A stretch of 64,000 nt of DNA from an uncultured Bacillota bacterium (GTDB taxonomy: Bacteria > Bacillota > Clostridia > Christensenellales > UBA1242), in contig CAMMDQ010000002.1 of the NCBI GenBank assembly GCA_946495675.1, positions 1-64,000 on the forward strand, written 5' to 3'. The notes beneath the pieces were generated by a model. It saw only the letters and a list, made by a program, of their open reading frames with translations. It was not told the DNA's origin and made no database searches. Below, one piece after another: positions 51,717 to 60,133 of the stretch. Within the stretch, counting starts at the first letter, position 1. Each line of letters opens with the position of its first letter. A program made the translations under genes and the position numbers.

Positions 51717-52460
51717 TTATTCAAACAATGCTGCTGAAAGTTTTGAAAGTGTGATTGTAAGATTGATATTATCGCCATTAGTTCCTGTCAAAGTGCATTG
51801 TCCCTGGCTGTCAAAATTGGTCTGTCCTTGATCGGCCGTCGAAGTGTTAACTAATGTTGAGTCAATGGTGATTGTATAATTTGTTGTTCCACCACTGCTT
51901 GTTGGCACTGAAACAACAACTCTGAAAACAAATTCGTTTCTGCCATCACTGCCGCTTGCTCCACCAAAGTAGATTAAGTTTGTTTTGTCTGTTTGGCAAA
52001 CTCCATCGCTGAAAGATAAATTCTCAAGTGTGCGATAATTTGATGAAGAATTTGTGTTTGCATATTGAACTTGCACACTTCCATTATTTACACCTTCGAT
52101 TGCAATCTCGGTGATTGTCGCATAAGCAACGCCGCTGGCATTTTCTTGAAAAAAAGCAGTGTAGTTGCCTTGAGATTGAGCGGAATAAGTTGTGGAATAA
52201 TTTTTTTCAAACGATACAATTTTGCTATTATCTTTGATCCAGCAAACAAAAGGATGACTTTGTGGTGAAAGCTCTGTAACTGAAAGAGAAATAGTTGAGC
52301 CTTCAGCTTTTGCCACATCGCTTCCGCCACTCGCACGACCAAGAGTCTCGTCGCTTGAAAGGCAAGTGATGGTATAATACTGAGTTATACCACAGGAAGC
52401 CAAAAGCATAATTGGCATAAGAAGCAAGAGCGATAGAACAAGTTTCAATTTATTCTTCAT
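51717..52460 (-). CDS. Secreted lipoprotein of unknown function
   Basis: 247 residues. A basic N-terminus and hydrophobic stretch end in the lipobox LLASC (Cys at about residue 23), so the mature protein is lipid-anchored outside the membrane. The rest is Ser/Thr/Asn/Gly-rich and beta-type, with only a few charged residues and no recognised domain. A minus-strand AAAAGGA site precedes ATG 52460. A surface adhesin or solute-binding role is possible but not shown. Confidence 0.75.
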   Translation of the reverse strand: MKNKLKLVLSLLLLMPIMLLASCGITQYYTITCLSSDETLGRASGGSDVAKAEGSTISLSVTELSPQSHPFVCWIKDNSKIVSFEKNYSTTYSAQSQGNYTAFFQENASGVAYATITEIAIEGVNNGSVQVQYANTNSSSNYRTLENLSFSDGVCQTDKTNLIYFGGASGSDGRNEFVFRVVVSVPTSSGGTTNYTITIDSTLVNTSTADQGQTNFDSQGQCTLTGTNGDNINLTITLSKLSAALFE

Positions 52461-52541
52461 TTTCTGTTTCCTTTTACATCTTTATTATTGATTATTTTAT
52501 TTTTTTTGTCAAATTATTTATAAGAAAACATTCTTTTTTTT

Positions 52542-52569
52542 GAGTATTTTTCATTTGCTTGCATAGAAT
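52542..52569 (+). promoter_or_regulatory. Candidate SigE-type promoter of ytxC
   Basis: GAGTATT (52542-52548), 13-bp spacer, CATAGAAT (52562-52569). The -10 matches CATACAAT at 7 of 8 positions. Fits a mother-cell sporulation gene; inferred from pattern. Confidence 0.45.
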
Positions 52570-52588
52570 AGGAGAGTAAGGAGTTTCT

Positions 52589-53350
52589 ATGTGGGAGTTT
52601 TCGCTCAATCTGAAAACAGAAAATTTTGAACTTGCAAAATTTATATATAACAATATTTCTCTCTTTTGCTCAAAATGCCATGCTGTTGTAACTTCTGTAG
52701 AAGAAGGCGGCTATATTTCCATTCTTGTGGCAGTCAAAGAGCAAGACAAAGAAAGAACTCAAGTCTATCTTTCAAGTTGCATTACTGAAGTGATCTGCAC
52801 CGTTTTTAAGTCAAGTTTTTTAGATGCTCATCTTTTTTTGCCAAGTCAAGATAAACTTGGGATGAACGCATTTAAAAAAGCACTACTCAACTTTGATAAA
52901 GAAACTGATCGATATCTAGTTCGAAAAAGCCTTAAGCTTGAAAAAGATTTTTTCCTTGAAAGCTTTTATCAATTCAAACTTGCCACACTAAAATCTAAAT
53001 GGACAGAACTGGTGACCCTTGCAAATGAGAATCGAGAATATTTGACAAGCAGCGAAAGTTTTATTGACCTATTAAAATTTTTGATTGATAACCTTGAAAT
53101 TTGCGAAGAGGAAATCAGCATTTATCAAAGTGCTGATCACAGTTATAAAATTTATGTGAGCGACAAACAATATCAAAATAAAGATTTTTCAGAGGAGTGC
53201 TTGGTTTCTTCGATAATCGACCTTTCGCCACAAAAAATAAATTTGTATTGTCAAGATGAAAGTCGGGCAATAACGCTACTTCATCGACTGTTTGATGAAA
53301 GAATAACTGATAAAAACATTTCACACATAAACAATTTTGGAAAAATTTGA
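52589..53350 (+). CDS. ytxC: YtxC-like sporulation protein
   Basis: 253 residues, cytoplasmic. The C-terminal half follows YtxC: ESFYQFKLATLKSKWTELV, then ESFIDLLKFLIDNLE and EEISIYQS, corresponding to the family's 'F-x-FRL', 'EF-x-LLKYFV' and 'xVHV' blocks. In B. subtilis ytxC also lies directly upstream of thrS, as here. Role in sporulation is not defined. AAGGAG lies 5 bases before ATG 52589. Confidence 0.7.
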   Translation: MWEFSLNLKTENFELAKFIYNNISLFCSKCHAVVTSVEEGGYISILVAVKEQDKERTQVYLSSCITEVICTVFKSSFLDAHLFLPSQDKLGMNAFKKALLNFDKETDRYLVRKSLKLEKDFFLESFYQFKLATLKSKWTELVTLANENREYLTSSESFIDLLKFLIDNLEICEEEISIYQSADHSYKIYVSDKQYQNKDFSEECLVSSIIDLSPQKINLYCQDESRAITLLHRLFDERITDKNISHINNFGKI

Positions 53351-53368
53351 TTTTTCTTAACAAAAATC

Positions 53369-53397
53369 TTGACAACTTTGATTTATAAGAATATAAT
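53369..53397 (+). promoter_or_regulatory. SigA-type promoter of the T-box thrS unit
   Basis: TTGACA (53369-53374), 17-bp spacer, TATAAT (53392-53397): a consensus promoter. Confidence 0.88.
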
Positions 53398-53403
53398 GAA
53401 TCT

Positions 53404-53597
53404 AGACTTGGAGCGACAGACAAGTAGTTTGATTTGATGCGTTCAGAGAAGGGTTGGTTGGTGAAAAACCTTGGCTAGATGAAAAACGAAACCACTGTTG
53501 TGATGATAAGCAAATAATGAGTGGCACTTTTGCAATTAAGGTGGAACCGCGGTTTGATTTGACAAATCGTCCTTAAGTTTTTAAGGGCGCTTTTTTA
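53404..53597 (+). promoter_or_regulatory. T-box riboswitch controlling thrS
   Basis: The leader carries the T-box sequence AAGGTGGAACCGCGG (53538-53552), followed by a terminator hairpin (53568-53589 plus T run). Uncharged tRNA is expected to stabilise the antiterminator and let transcription enter thrS. A threonine specifier ACC is a candidate in the GAAACCAC segment near 53490, but I did not fold Stem I. Confidence 0.9.
53568..53597 (+). terminator. T-box-controlled terminator
   Basis: 9-bp stem (53568-53576 with 53581-53589), GTTT loop and a T run. Its 5' side competes with the T-box antiterminator. Confidence 0.85.
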
Positions 53598-53626
53598 TTT
53601 TAACCGTCAAAAATAAGGAGGAAAAC

Positions 53627-55396
53627 ATGGAACTTAAAAAAGAAAAAGATTTAGAACTTGAAAAATCAAGACACTCTCTTGCTCATGTGCTGGCTAAAGC
53701 ACTTGTAAGACTTTATCCAAGCACAAAACTCACAATAGGTCCTGCTATTGACGATGGCTTTTATTATGACATCGATCTCGATCACTCAATCACTCCTGAC
53801 GAGTTTAAAGTCATTGAAAAAACCATGCAAGAGATTATCAATAAAGGCGAAGAATTTAAAAGAGAGGTTGTCTCAAAAGAAAAGGCTCTTGAGCTTTTTA
53901 GTGGCAATGAGTATAAAACTGAAATTATAAATGAACTTCCTGACGGCGAAGAAGTTTCAATTTATTACACAGGTGATGATTTCTTTGACCTTTGTCGCGG
54001 ACCTCATGTTGACAGCACAAGAAGGCTTCAAAATTATGGCTTTAAAATTCACAGCATAAACGGGGCTTATTGGCGGGGGAATGAGAAAAACAAAATGCTT
54101 CAACGCGTTTATTGCTATGCTTTCAAAACAAAAAAAGAACTTGCTGACCATATTGCAATGCTGGAAGAGGCAAAGAAAAGAGATCATAACAAATTAGGTA
54201 GAGAGCTTGAGCTATTTACTACTGTTGATTATATCGGTCAAGGTTTGCCAATTTTATTACCTAGAGGTGCAAAAGTCATTCAAATAATGCAAAGATTTGT
54301 CGAAGATGAAGAAGCTAAAAGAGGTTGGCAACTTACAAAGACTCCTTTTATGGCAAAGAGTGATCTATACAAAATTTCTGGACATTGGGACCACTATAAA
54401 GATGGAATGTTTGTTTTGGGTAATGAAAAGACAGATGAAGAAGTATTTGCTTTGAGACCTATGACATGTCCTTTCCAATACCAAGCTTATTTAAATAAAC
54501 CTAGGTCATACAAGGATTTGCCTTTAAGATATGACGAAACTTCAACATTATTTAGAAATGAAGCTAGTGGCGAAATGCATGGACTTATAAGAGTTAGACA
54601 ATTTACAATTTCTGAAGGCCATTTAATGTGCAGACCAGATCAACTTGAACAAGAATTCAAAAATTGCCTAGAACTTGCAATATTTATGTTAAAAACTTTA
54701 GGGCTTTATGAAGATGCTTCATATCGTTTCTCTCAATGGGATGAGAATGACAAAGAAAAATACATTGGCACGAAAGAACAATGGGACGAAGCACAAGCAA
54801 CTATGAAAAAAATCCTTGATCACTTGAAAATTCCATATGTTGTAGGCATTGGCGAAGCTGCATTTTATGGACCTAAACTAGACATACAAATTAAAAATGT
54901 TTTTGGGAAAGAAGACACTTTAATAACAATTCAAATTGACCAAATGCTTGCTGAAAAATTCGGTATGGAATATACAGATAAAGATGGTTCAAAAAAGACT
55001 CCTTATATAATTCATAGGACTAGCATAGGTTGTTACGAAAGAACATTGGCTTACCTTATTGAAAAATATGCAGGAGCGTTCCCTCTTTGGCTTGCACCAG
55101 AGCAGGTGAGAGTTCTTGCTCTGACTGACCGTAACAATGATTATGCACAAGAAATTAAAAACAAATTGTTTAACCTTGGCTTTAGAGCTGAAGTTGACAC
55201 TCGAAATGAAAAAATTGGATACAAAATTAGAGAAGCACTTTCTATGAAAGTTCCTTACCTTATCATTGTCGGCGACGAAGAAGAAAAAAATAAGACTATT
55301 TCAATTCGTGGCAGAAAATTCGAAAATCAAAGCGGTTTGATTTTGGAAGATTTTGTCGAAAGATTAAAAAATGAAGTAAATTCTAAAAAAATCTAG
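53627..55396 (+). CDS. thrS: Threonine-tRNA ligase lacking the TGS domain
   Basis: 589 residues (usual about 640). It charges tRNA-Thr. It begins directly at the editing domain (SRHSLAHVLAKAL, FYYDIDLD), so the N-terminal TGS domain is absent. The class II core is complete: motif 2 RYDETSTLFRNEASGEMHGLIRVR region, zinc-ligand MTCPF and motif 3 (IIHRTSIGCYERTLAYLIE), followed by the anticodon-binding domain (about 490-585). Strong AAGGAGGA before ATG 53627 and no in-frame upstream extension. The segment from about 54220 to 55070 uses TTA and CTA for Leu far more than its flanks. Confidence 0.95.
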   Translation: MELKKEKDLELEKSRHSLAHVLAKALVRLYPSTKLTIGPAIDDGFYYDIDLDHSITPDEFKVIEKTMQEIINKGEEFKREVVSKEKALELFSGNEYKTEIINELPDGEEVSIYYTGDDFFDLCRGPHVDSTRRLQNYGFKIHSINGAYWRGNEKNKMLQRVYCYAFKTKKELADHIAMLEEAKKRDHNKLGRELELFTTVDYIGQGLPILLPRGAKVIQIMQRFVEDEEAKRGWQLTKTPFMAKSDLYKISGHWDHYKDGMFVLGNEKTDEEVFALRPMTCPFQYQAYLNKPRSYKDLPLRYDETSTLFRNEASGEMHGLIRVRQFTISEGHLMCRPDQLEQEFKNCLELAIFMLKTLGLYEDASYRFSQWDENDKEKYIGTKEQWDEAQATMKKILDHLKIPYVVGIGEAAFYGPKLDIQIKNVFGKEDTLITIQIDQMLAEKFGMEYTDKDGSKKTPYIIHRTSIGCYERTLAYLIEKYAGAFPLWLAPEQVRVLALTDRNNDYAQEIKNKLFNLGFRAEVDTRNEKIGYKIREALSMKVPYLIIVGDEEEKNKTISIRGRKFENQSGLILEDFVERLKNEVNSKKI

Positions 55397-55424
55397 TTGA
55401 AATCGTTTTGAAAATGAATATAAT
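55397..55424 (+). promoter_or_regulatory. SigA-type promoter of the microprotein-yajC unit
   Basis: TTGAAA (55397-55402), 16-bp spacer, TATAAT (55419-55424), right after the thrS stop. Confidence 0.7.
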
Positions 55425-55450
55425 TATGTTAAACTAAGGAGGAACTTAAA

Positions 55451-55525
55451 ATGAATGGAGTCGTTACTGCACTAGTTGTTATCTTCTTCGCATTTTTATT
55501 CATTTTCGTGTTTATGAAAAAATAG
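55451..55525 (+). CDS. 24-residue single-span membrane microprotein
   Basis: ATG 55451 to TAG 55523-55525 encodes a short polar N-terminus, about 18 hydrophobic residues and a C-terminal KK. It has its own promoter and a strong AAGGAGGA site 7 bases upstream, and the yajC ribosome binding site begins at its stop codon. These signals make translation likely despite the small size. It could be an accessory to the YajC-SecDF translocase or an unrelated membrane peptide. Confidence 0.6.
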   Translation: MNGVVTALVVIFFAFLFIFVFMKK

Positions 55526-55537
55526 GAGGTTATTTTC

Positions 55538-56023
55538 ATGGATATTGCTCAAATTATTTTAATTGTTGTTATTGTAGTTCTGATTATTGCTTATCCAATT
55601 TTGGTAAATTCAAGGGACAAAAAAGAAAGGCAAAGACTTGATGAGCAAACAAATTCTCTTAAGCGTGGAGACAAGGTGATGACCACAAGTGGCTTTGTGG
55701 GCACTGTTGTTGACCTTCACCAAGAAGGCGAACGCACGATCGTAACCCTTGAAACAGGAATGGGAAAAAACAAAGGATATATGTCAATTGATGCTCTCGC
55801 AATTCACTGTGTTTTGGATGATAATTTCAGACCTGTAAGTCAAGAGGCAATAAAAGAGAGAAAAGAAAAGGTGCAAGCTCAAAAAACTGAGACAACTAAA
55901 GCTGAGCCTGCCAAAACGGTTGAAGCAACAGTCGCTGAAAAAGAAACTGAAAAGAAAGCCGATTTGAAAAAAACAAAAACAGAGAAAAAAGCAAAACAAG
56001 ATGACAAAAAGGAAAGCGAATAA
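55538..56023 (+). CDS. yajC: Preprotein translocase subunit YajC
   Basis: 161 residues. One N-terminal membrane helix (about 4-22), then the YajC core with NSLKRGDKVMTTSGFVGTVVDL and IVTLETG. It associates with SecDF and the SecYEG channel. The last 60 residues are a Lys/Glu/Thr-rich low-complexity tail not typical of YajC. It is followed by a terminator and, after one unknown gene, by yrzE, secD and secF. Confidence 0.93.
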   Translation: MDIAQIILIVVIVVLIIAYPILVNSRDKKERQRLDEQTNSLKRGDKVMTTSGFVGTVVDLHQEGERTIVTLETGMGKNKGYMSIDALAIHCVLDDNFRPVSQEAIKERKEKVQAQKTETTKAEPAKTVEATVAEKETEKKADLKKTKTEKKAKQDDKKESE

Positions 56024-56036
56024 GCTTTCTTTTTTC
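56012..56036 (+). terminator. Rho-independent terminator after yajC
   Basis: Short GAAAGC/GCTTTC stem overlapping the yajC stop, followed by a T run. Confidence 0.65.
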
Positions 56037-56051
56037 TTGTTTATATCGATG

Positions 56052-56080
56052 TTGACAAATCAAAAGTTTTATTTTAAAAT
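56052..56080 (+). promoter_or_regulatory. SigA-type promoter of the 56107 gene
   Basis: TTGACA (56052-56057), 17-bp spacer, TAAAAT (56075-56080), followed by AAGGAGAAAA before ATG 56107. Confidence 0.75.
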
Positions 56081-56106
56081 AAAATAAGAAGGAGAAAAGA
56101 TAAACC

Positions 56107-56811
56107 ATGAATTATCTTGACAAGTGGATTGATCAACTTGAAAAAAATGAAGCCGCATTAAAACAGATTTACACATGTAAAACAAATTTTAGCGTTAAAA
56201 AGTATATTACTGATTTTGTTAAGGTTCTCACAAAATCCAAGATCAATATTGCTGAAAATTTTTCTATGTTGATTCCAGAGCCAAAAGACCTTTCTGCCAA
56301 GTTTCATTTAATCAAATATCCCGCCAAAGTCAGCATAAATGCAAATGGTCAACATCAACTTTTTTGCGAATTTGGAAATGGCTTTTTTTCAAATCCAAAA
56401 ACGCTTATCAAAGATGCTTATTGCAAAGAAAAACACTGCCACTCCACAGCTTATCTGTTTGCTTTGTCGCATCTCGAGCTCAAGCCAACCATTTTGACAG
56501 GATTTTACAATCGCATGGAGGATGAACTGACTTCTTATGACAAAGGTTTTTTGCATTCTGTTTGTCTTTTTTCAAATGGTGAAGAAAACAAGATTTTTGA
56601 TGGATCGCATGCAATTATTATGGATGAAAAACTTTACAAAAATCTTTTTAATTTTAAAACAATTTCTTCATTAGATTTCAACCTTCTTTTAACAGATTTG
56701 GCTCCTCTTAAAGATCATGATTTTGATATTCTTGAATACTTGCTCGACAGAGAAAGTGTTTTAAAAAAATATGAGATTGAAGCAACTGAAGATGGCAGCA
56801 AAAGTTATTAA
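56107..56811 (+). CDS. Unknown protein with a possible Cys-His-Asp (papain/transglutaminase-like) site
   Basis: 234 residues, cytoplasmic. Residues 100-180 hold KHCHSTAYLFAL (Cys at the start of a helix), then FLHSVCLFS and KIFDGSHAII. The Cys, His and Asp fall in the order and spacing of transglutaminase-like cysteine enzymes. This is a structural guess; I do not recognise the family. It has its own promoter and Shine-Dalgarno site. Confidence 0.55.
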   Translation: MNYLDKWIDQLEKNEAALKQIYTCKTNFSVKKYITDFVKVLTKSKINIAENFSMLIPEPKDLSAKFHLIKYPAKVSINANGQHQLFCEFGNGFFSNPKTLIKDAYCKEKHCHSTAYLFALSHLELKPTILTGFYNRMEDELTSYDKGFLHSVCLFSNGEENKIFDGSHAIIMDEKLYKNLFNFKTISSLDFNLLLTDLAPLKDHDFDILEYLLDRESVLKKYEIEATEDGSKSY

Positions 56812-56886
56812 TGCTGTCATTTTTTTTCTAGTCAAAACATAACATACTTTTGAAATTAAGTATAAAATTTTCAAAAGGAGTCAATC

Positions 56887-57303
56887 ATGAAGTTGAAAGC
56901 AAAAAAAGATACATTAAAAATCGCCAATCACAGCTATGCAATCTCGGTGGCAAAAGGAGTGCTAGTGGCTGTTTGCATCTCTCTTGTGCTGGTTTTGTTG
57001 TTTGCATTTTTGCTCAAATTTACAAATATTCCTGAAAGCACAATAAAGCCAGTCAATCAAGTGATAAAGGGATTGTCAATATTAATCGGCGTTTTTATTG
57101 GTCTTAAAAAGAGCAAAGAACTTGGGCTTGTAAGCGGTTTACTGATAGGGCTTATTTACACAATTGTTGCATTTTTGATTTTTTCTTGCCTTGGTGGAGT
57201 GTTTGCCTTTGACTTGACCTTTTTAACTGACATCTTGTTTGGGGCGGTTATGGGAGCCATTTGCGGCATAATCTGTGTAAATTTGAAAAAATCTACAAAC
57301 TAA
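56887..57303 (+). CDS. TIGR04086-type (YrzE-like) membrane protein
   Basis: 138 residues with four membrane helices and a basic N-terminus. It matches the small YrzE-type family that lies between yajC and the sec genes in Bacillus. The GxxxGLKKSKELGLVSGLLIG-like middle (ILIGVFIGLKKSKELGL, GLLIGLIYTIVAF) is typical. Function unknown. AAAGGAG lies 5 bases before ATG 56887. Confidence 0.75.
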   Translation: MKLKAKKDTLKIANHSYAISVAKGVLVAVCISLVLVLLFAFLLKFTNIPESTIKPVNQVIKGLSILIGVFIGLKKSKELGLVSGLLIGLIYTIVAFLIFSCLGGVFAFDLTFLTDILFGAVMGAICGIICVNLKKSTN

Positions 57304-57316
57304 AACGCAAAATTGT

Positions 57317-57346
57317 TTGACAGGCACATGAAAGTTCTTATATAAT
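57317..57346 (+). promoter_or_regulatory. SigA-type promoter of secD-secF
   Basis: TTGACA (57317-57322), 18-bp spacer, TATAAT (57341-57346). AAAAGGGGA lies 5 bases before ATG 57396. Confidence 0.8.
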
Positions 57347-57395
57347 TGACTGGTAAACAATCTATATTTGCTTTCAAATTGAAAAGGGGACTTTC

Positions 57396-58787
57396 ATGGT
57401 TAAAAGACGCTCTATTACAAGATTTGTCATATTGTCAATTATTGCTTTGGTTTTGTTGCTATTGACTGTCTGCAGTTGTATAATTCCTTTCACAACAACA
57501 AATTATAATGGTTTCATGAATTCAATTCCACTTGGGTTTGACTACGCAAGTGGAGTTTCTATTGTCTATAACGCAGAAAAATCACAAACGAATGACAGCA
57601 CACTTTCACAAAACATTGATTCATCGCTTTCAAAGTTAGATCGCTTTTTGTCTTATCACGGGTTTTCTGAATATTCAATCGAAAAACAAGGAGACAGTCA
57701 AATCAAAATTGAAGTATTGCAAGAGGAGTATTCTTCTGCAATGCTGAATTTGCTTGAAACTCCACAACAAATTTTTTTCACAGTGCAAGAAGCTTCAGAT
57801 GAGCTCTCGCCACAAAGTTATCTTTCAAGCAGCGACATTTCTTTCGCCGAAGTATCCTACGATCAAAATTCTTCTGTTTATGGTGTCAATTTGACATTGA
57901 CAAACCTTGGCAGACTTAGTCTTGATAATCTTAGGTCACAAGCTGGTATAGTTGGCTCTGACACAGTTTATATCTATCTTGATGAAGTCAATTCTTCAAA
58001 TTTGTATGGACAAATTTCAGTAGATGATCTTGGACAATCTATGTTTATTTCTTCTTCGTCTTCTTCAAACACATCAACAGCTTATTCCGAGGCATATCAA
58101 ACAGCAAGCAACATTTTTGTAGGAACTTTTTCAGTTGAACTTTCCGAGCTATCTATGTCGACAATCACTCCAAGGCTTGGCGAAAATGCTTGGACAATGA
58201 CTTTGATTGCTCTTCTTATATTCGTTGTGGCATTAATGGCGTTTTTATGGATCAGATATGGCGATCTTGGACTTATTGCAAACTTTGCACTTATTTTCTT
58301 TGTTACTCTTCAATTCTTCTTTATGCAAGCAATTCCATTTGTTAGGCTAGATTTGGGCGGAGCACTTGCCATCTTTTTGTCAATTTTAATGTTCGTTGTC
58401 AGCCAGATCATTATTCTTGAACGAATTGGCAAAGAATATTCTATTGGAAACAGAATTCATGTTGCGTGCAAAAATGGTTTTAAAAAGTCTTTCTGGAGAT
58501 TGTTTGATTTGCATATAATCACACTTGTTGCATCCCTTCTTATGTTGATTATTGGAAGATATACAATTTCTTATTTTGGCGGGGTTGTGTTTATTGCAAG
58601 TTTGGTTTCATTCTTCTGCCTTTATGTGCTTTTCCGTTTCTTTGTCAACTCTTATCTGCCTCTGAATAGCACAAAACCTGCAAAAATGAAACTTTATCGA
58701 GAAGCAAATGTTAAAGAAATTAAAGAAGAAGTGTTGGTTTTGCCAGAAGATAAAGTTGACTCCGAAATTAAAGGAGGTCAAGCATAA
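57396..58787 (+). CDS. secD: Divergent SecD-type translocase subunit
   Basis: 463 residues. One N-terminal helix, a large outer domain, then five C-terminal helices, the SecD layout. LGFDYASGVSIVY replaces the family's GLDLRGG motif. Where SecD has GMAVDANVIIFERI with the proton-relay Asp, this protein has ILMFVVSQIIILERIGKE; the ERI part is kept but the Asp is lost. The first periplasmic domain is short and the Ser-rich loop near 220-235 looks like low complexity. Position before secF and near yajC supports the call. One base overlaps with secF. Confidence 0.8.
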   Translation: MVKRRSITRFVILSIIALVLLLLTVCSCIIPFTTTNYNGFMNSIPLGFDYASGVSIVYNAEKSQTNDSTLSQNIDSSLSKLDRFLSYHGFSEYSIEKQGDSQIKIEVLQEEYSSAMLNLLETPQQIFFTVQEASDELSPQSYLSSSDISFAEVSYDQNSSVYGVNLTLTNLGRLSLDNLRSQAGIVGSDTVYIYLDEVNSSNLYGQISVDDLGQSMFISSSSSSNTSTAYSEAYQTASNIFVGTFSVELSELSMSTITPRLGENAWTMTLIALLIFVVALMAFLWIRYGDLGLIANFALIFFVTLQFFFMQAIPFVRLDLGGALAIFLSILMFVVSQIIILERIGKEYSIGNRIHVACKNGFKKSFWRLFDLHIITLVASLLMLIIGRYTISYFGGVVFIASLVSFFCLYVLFRFFVNSYLPLNSTKPAKMKLYREANVKEIKEEVLVLPEDKVDSEIKGGQA

Positions 58788-59851
58788 TGAAAAATAAAAT
58801 CACTTTAAATCAAAAGTTTGACAGAAGAATTACAAACAGCAAAATCAATTTTTCAAAATTGTTTTTGATTTTCATTTTCATCTCTCTTGCAGTAATAATT
58901 GCAGGGGCTTTTGTGGCAGGTTTTGCAGGATTTAATCTTGGCAGCGATTTTGCCTCACTTAGCAGCCTTAAAGTATACACAAACTCAGAAAATTACATGC
59001 AATCGTTTGAAAGCTACGATATTGATTCGACTGAAGGGTATAATCTTGTGCTTGACAAAATTGGACAAGTTTTAAAGGAAAACAACACATCAATGCAGTC
59101 AGCTCAAAAAAGCACAATGGACTTTTTAGAACTAGATATCATAGATGCAAAAGCTGTTGAAATCACTTTCTATAATGACCCTTCTTTGACTGTAGAAGAG
59201 CAAGCTGCTCTCAACGCACAAATTAAAGAAGATATTATGACTGCATTTGGCTATCAAACTCAAGACTCAATAGTCCTTGAAAATGGCGTAAGCGCTGCAA
59301 CGATTTTGAATTCATACAACCACAATACAACAATTATTTACTCGGCTATCATCGCCATCGTCATTGCAACAGTCTTTGCAATGGTTTACATGCTTTGCAG
59401 ATATGAACGTCCGGCTTTTGTCAGTGTATTTCTCACCATAGTGCATGACATTTTGCTCTCTCTTGCTTTGATTGCAATCACAAGAATTCCTTTCAACATT
59501 GCAACTATTGGAGTGATTTGTTTTACCTTCTTTATGAGCGTGATAAACCTTATGATTTTCTATAGTAAATCAAAGGAACTCACTGCAAGTGGAGCCGTTG
59601 ACCCAGTTGATGGAAGGGTGGTTGCAAACGAGACAACAAAAGCAAATTTAAAGTCAAACATTTATATTTATGCGGCAATTTTTCTTCTTTCAATTTTGCT
59701 TATTGCATTTGCTCCTTCAATGATCATGAGGTTCTTTGCTTTGGCACTGCTTATTTCAGCTATCGTAAATTTTTATAGTGCAATATTTATCGTGAATGGG
59801 CTATATTATTGTGTTTATAAACCGATTAAGAAAACAAGAAAATTTATTTAA
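58787..59851 (+). CDS. secF: Divergent SecF-type translocase subunit
   Basis: 354 residues. One N-terminal helix, an outer domain and five C-terminal helices. AGFNLGSDFASL stands for the GVDFTGG motif. The family's VNDTIVVFDRIREN is VINLMIFYSKSKEL, with both the Asp-Thr and the Asp-Arg parts changed. As in the partner SecD, the residues linked to proton-driven pulling are missing. SecDF may therefore work without proton motive force here or have another role. AAAGGAGG lies before ATG. Confidence 0.8.
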   Translation: MKNKITLNQKFDRRITNSKINFSKLFLIFIFISLAVIIAGAFVAGFAGFNLGSDFASLSSLKVYTNSENYMQSFESYDIDSTEGYNLVLDKIGQVLKENNTSMQSAQKSTMDFLELDIIDAKAVEITFYNDPSLTVEEQAALNAQIKEDIMTAFGYQTQDSIVLENGVSAATILNSYNHNTTIIYSAIIAIVIATVFAMVYMLCRYERPAFVSVFLTIVHDILLSLALIAITRIPFNIATIGVICFTFFMSVINLMIFYSKSKELTASGAVDPVDGRVVANETTKANLKSNIYIYAAIFLLSILLIAFAPSMIMRFFALALLISAIVNFYSAIFIVNGLYYCVYKPIKKTRKFI

Positions 59852-59855
59852 AATT

Positions 59856-59882
59856 AAAAGGAGAATCTTTCTCCTTTTTTTG
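59856..59882 (+). terminator. Rho-independent terminator after secF
   Basis: AAAGGAGAA-TCT-TTCTCCTTT hairpin with a T run. Confidence 0.85.
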
Positions 59883-59925
59883 TCAAAACTTTTTTATAAA
59901 ATAATAAATTTTCGGTCGTTTTGAC

Positions 59926-59954
59926 TTGACAAAGATTTTCAGCTTTGATATAAT
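59926..59954 (+). promoter_or_regulatory. SigA-type promoter of rpsB-tsf
   Basis: TTGACA (59926-59931), 17-bp spacer, TATAAT (59949-59954). The leader to ATG 60134 is about 170 bases, long enough for control by the protein product; one frame stays open through it (see findings). Confidence 0.85.
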
Positions 59955-60133
59955 CGTTCTCGTCATTGAAGACAAATTTGCACTCAAAGCAGATTCATCT
60001 GCAGTTGCCAAAAAGTTGCAAAATCCAAAACAATATAGTTTTGCAATGAAGGGCTTTTCCATCATAAGCTCTGTGGTCGCAGGTTGGAGCTTGAAAACTT
60101 TGGGGAAGAAGAAAAACAAAAAGGAGGAAAATC

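Noticed and set aside
51717..52460. Possible extracellular sensor/defence role of the lipoprotein
   Set aside because: Only a lipobox and a polar beta-rich domain are visible, so no role can be supported.
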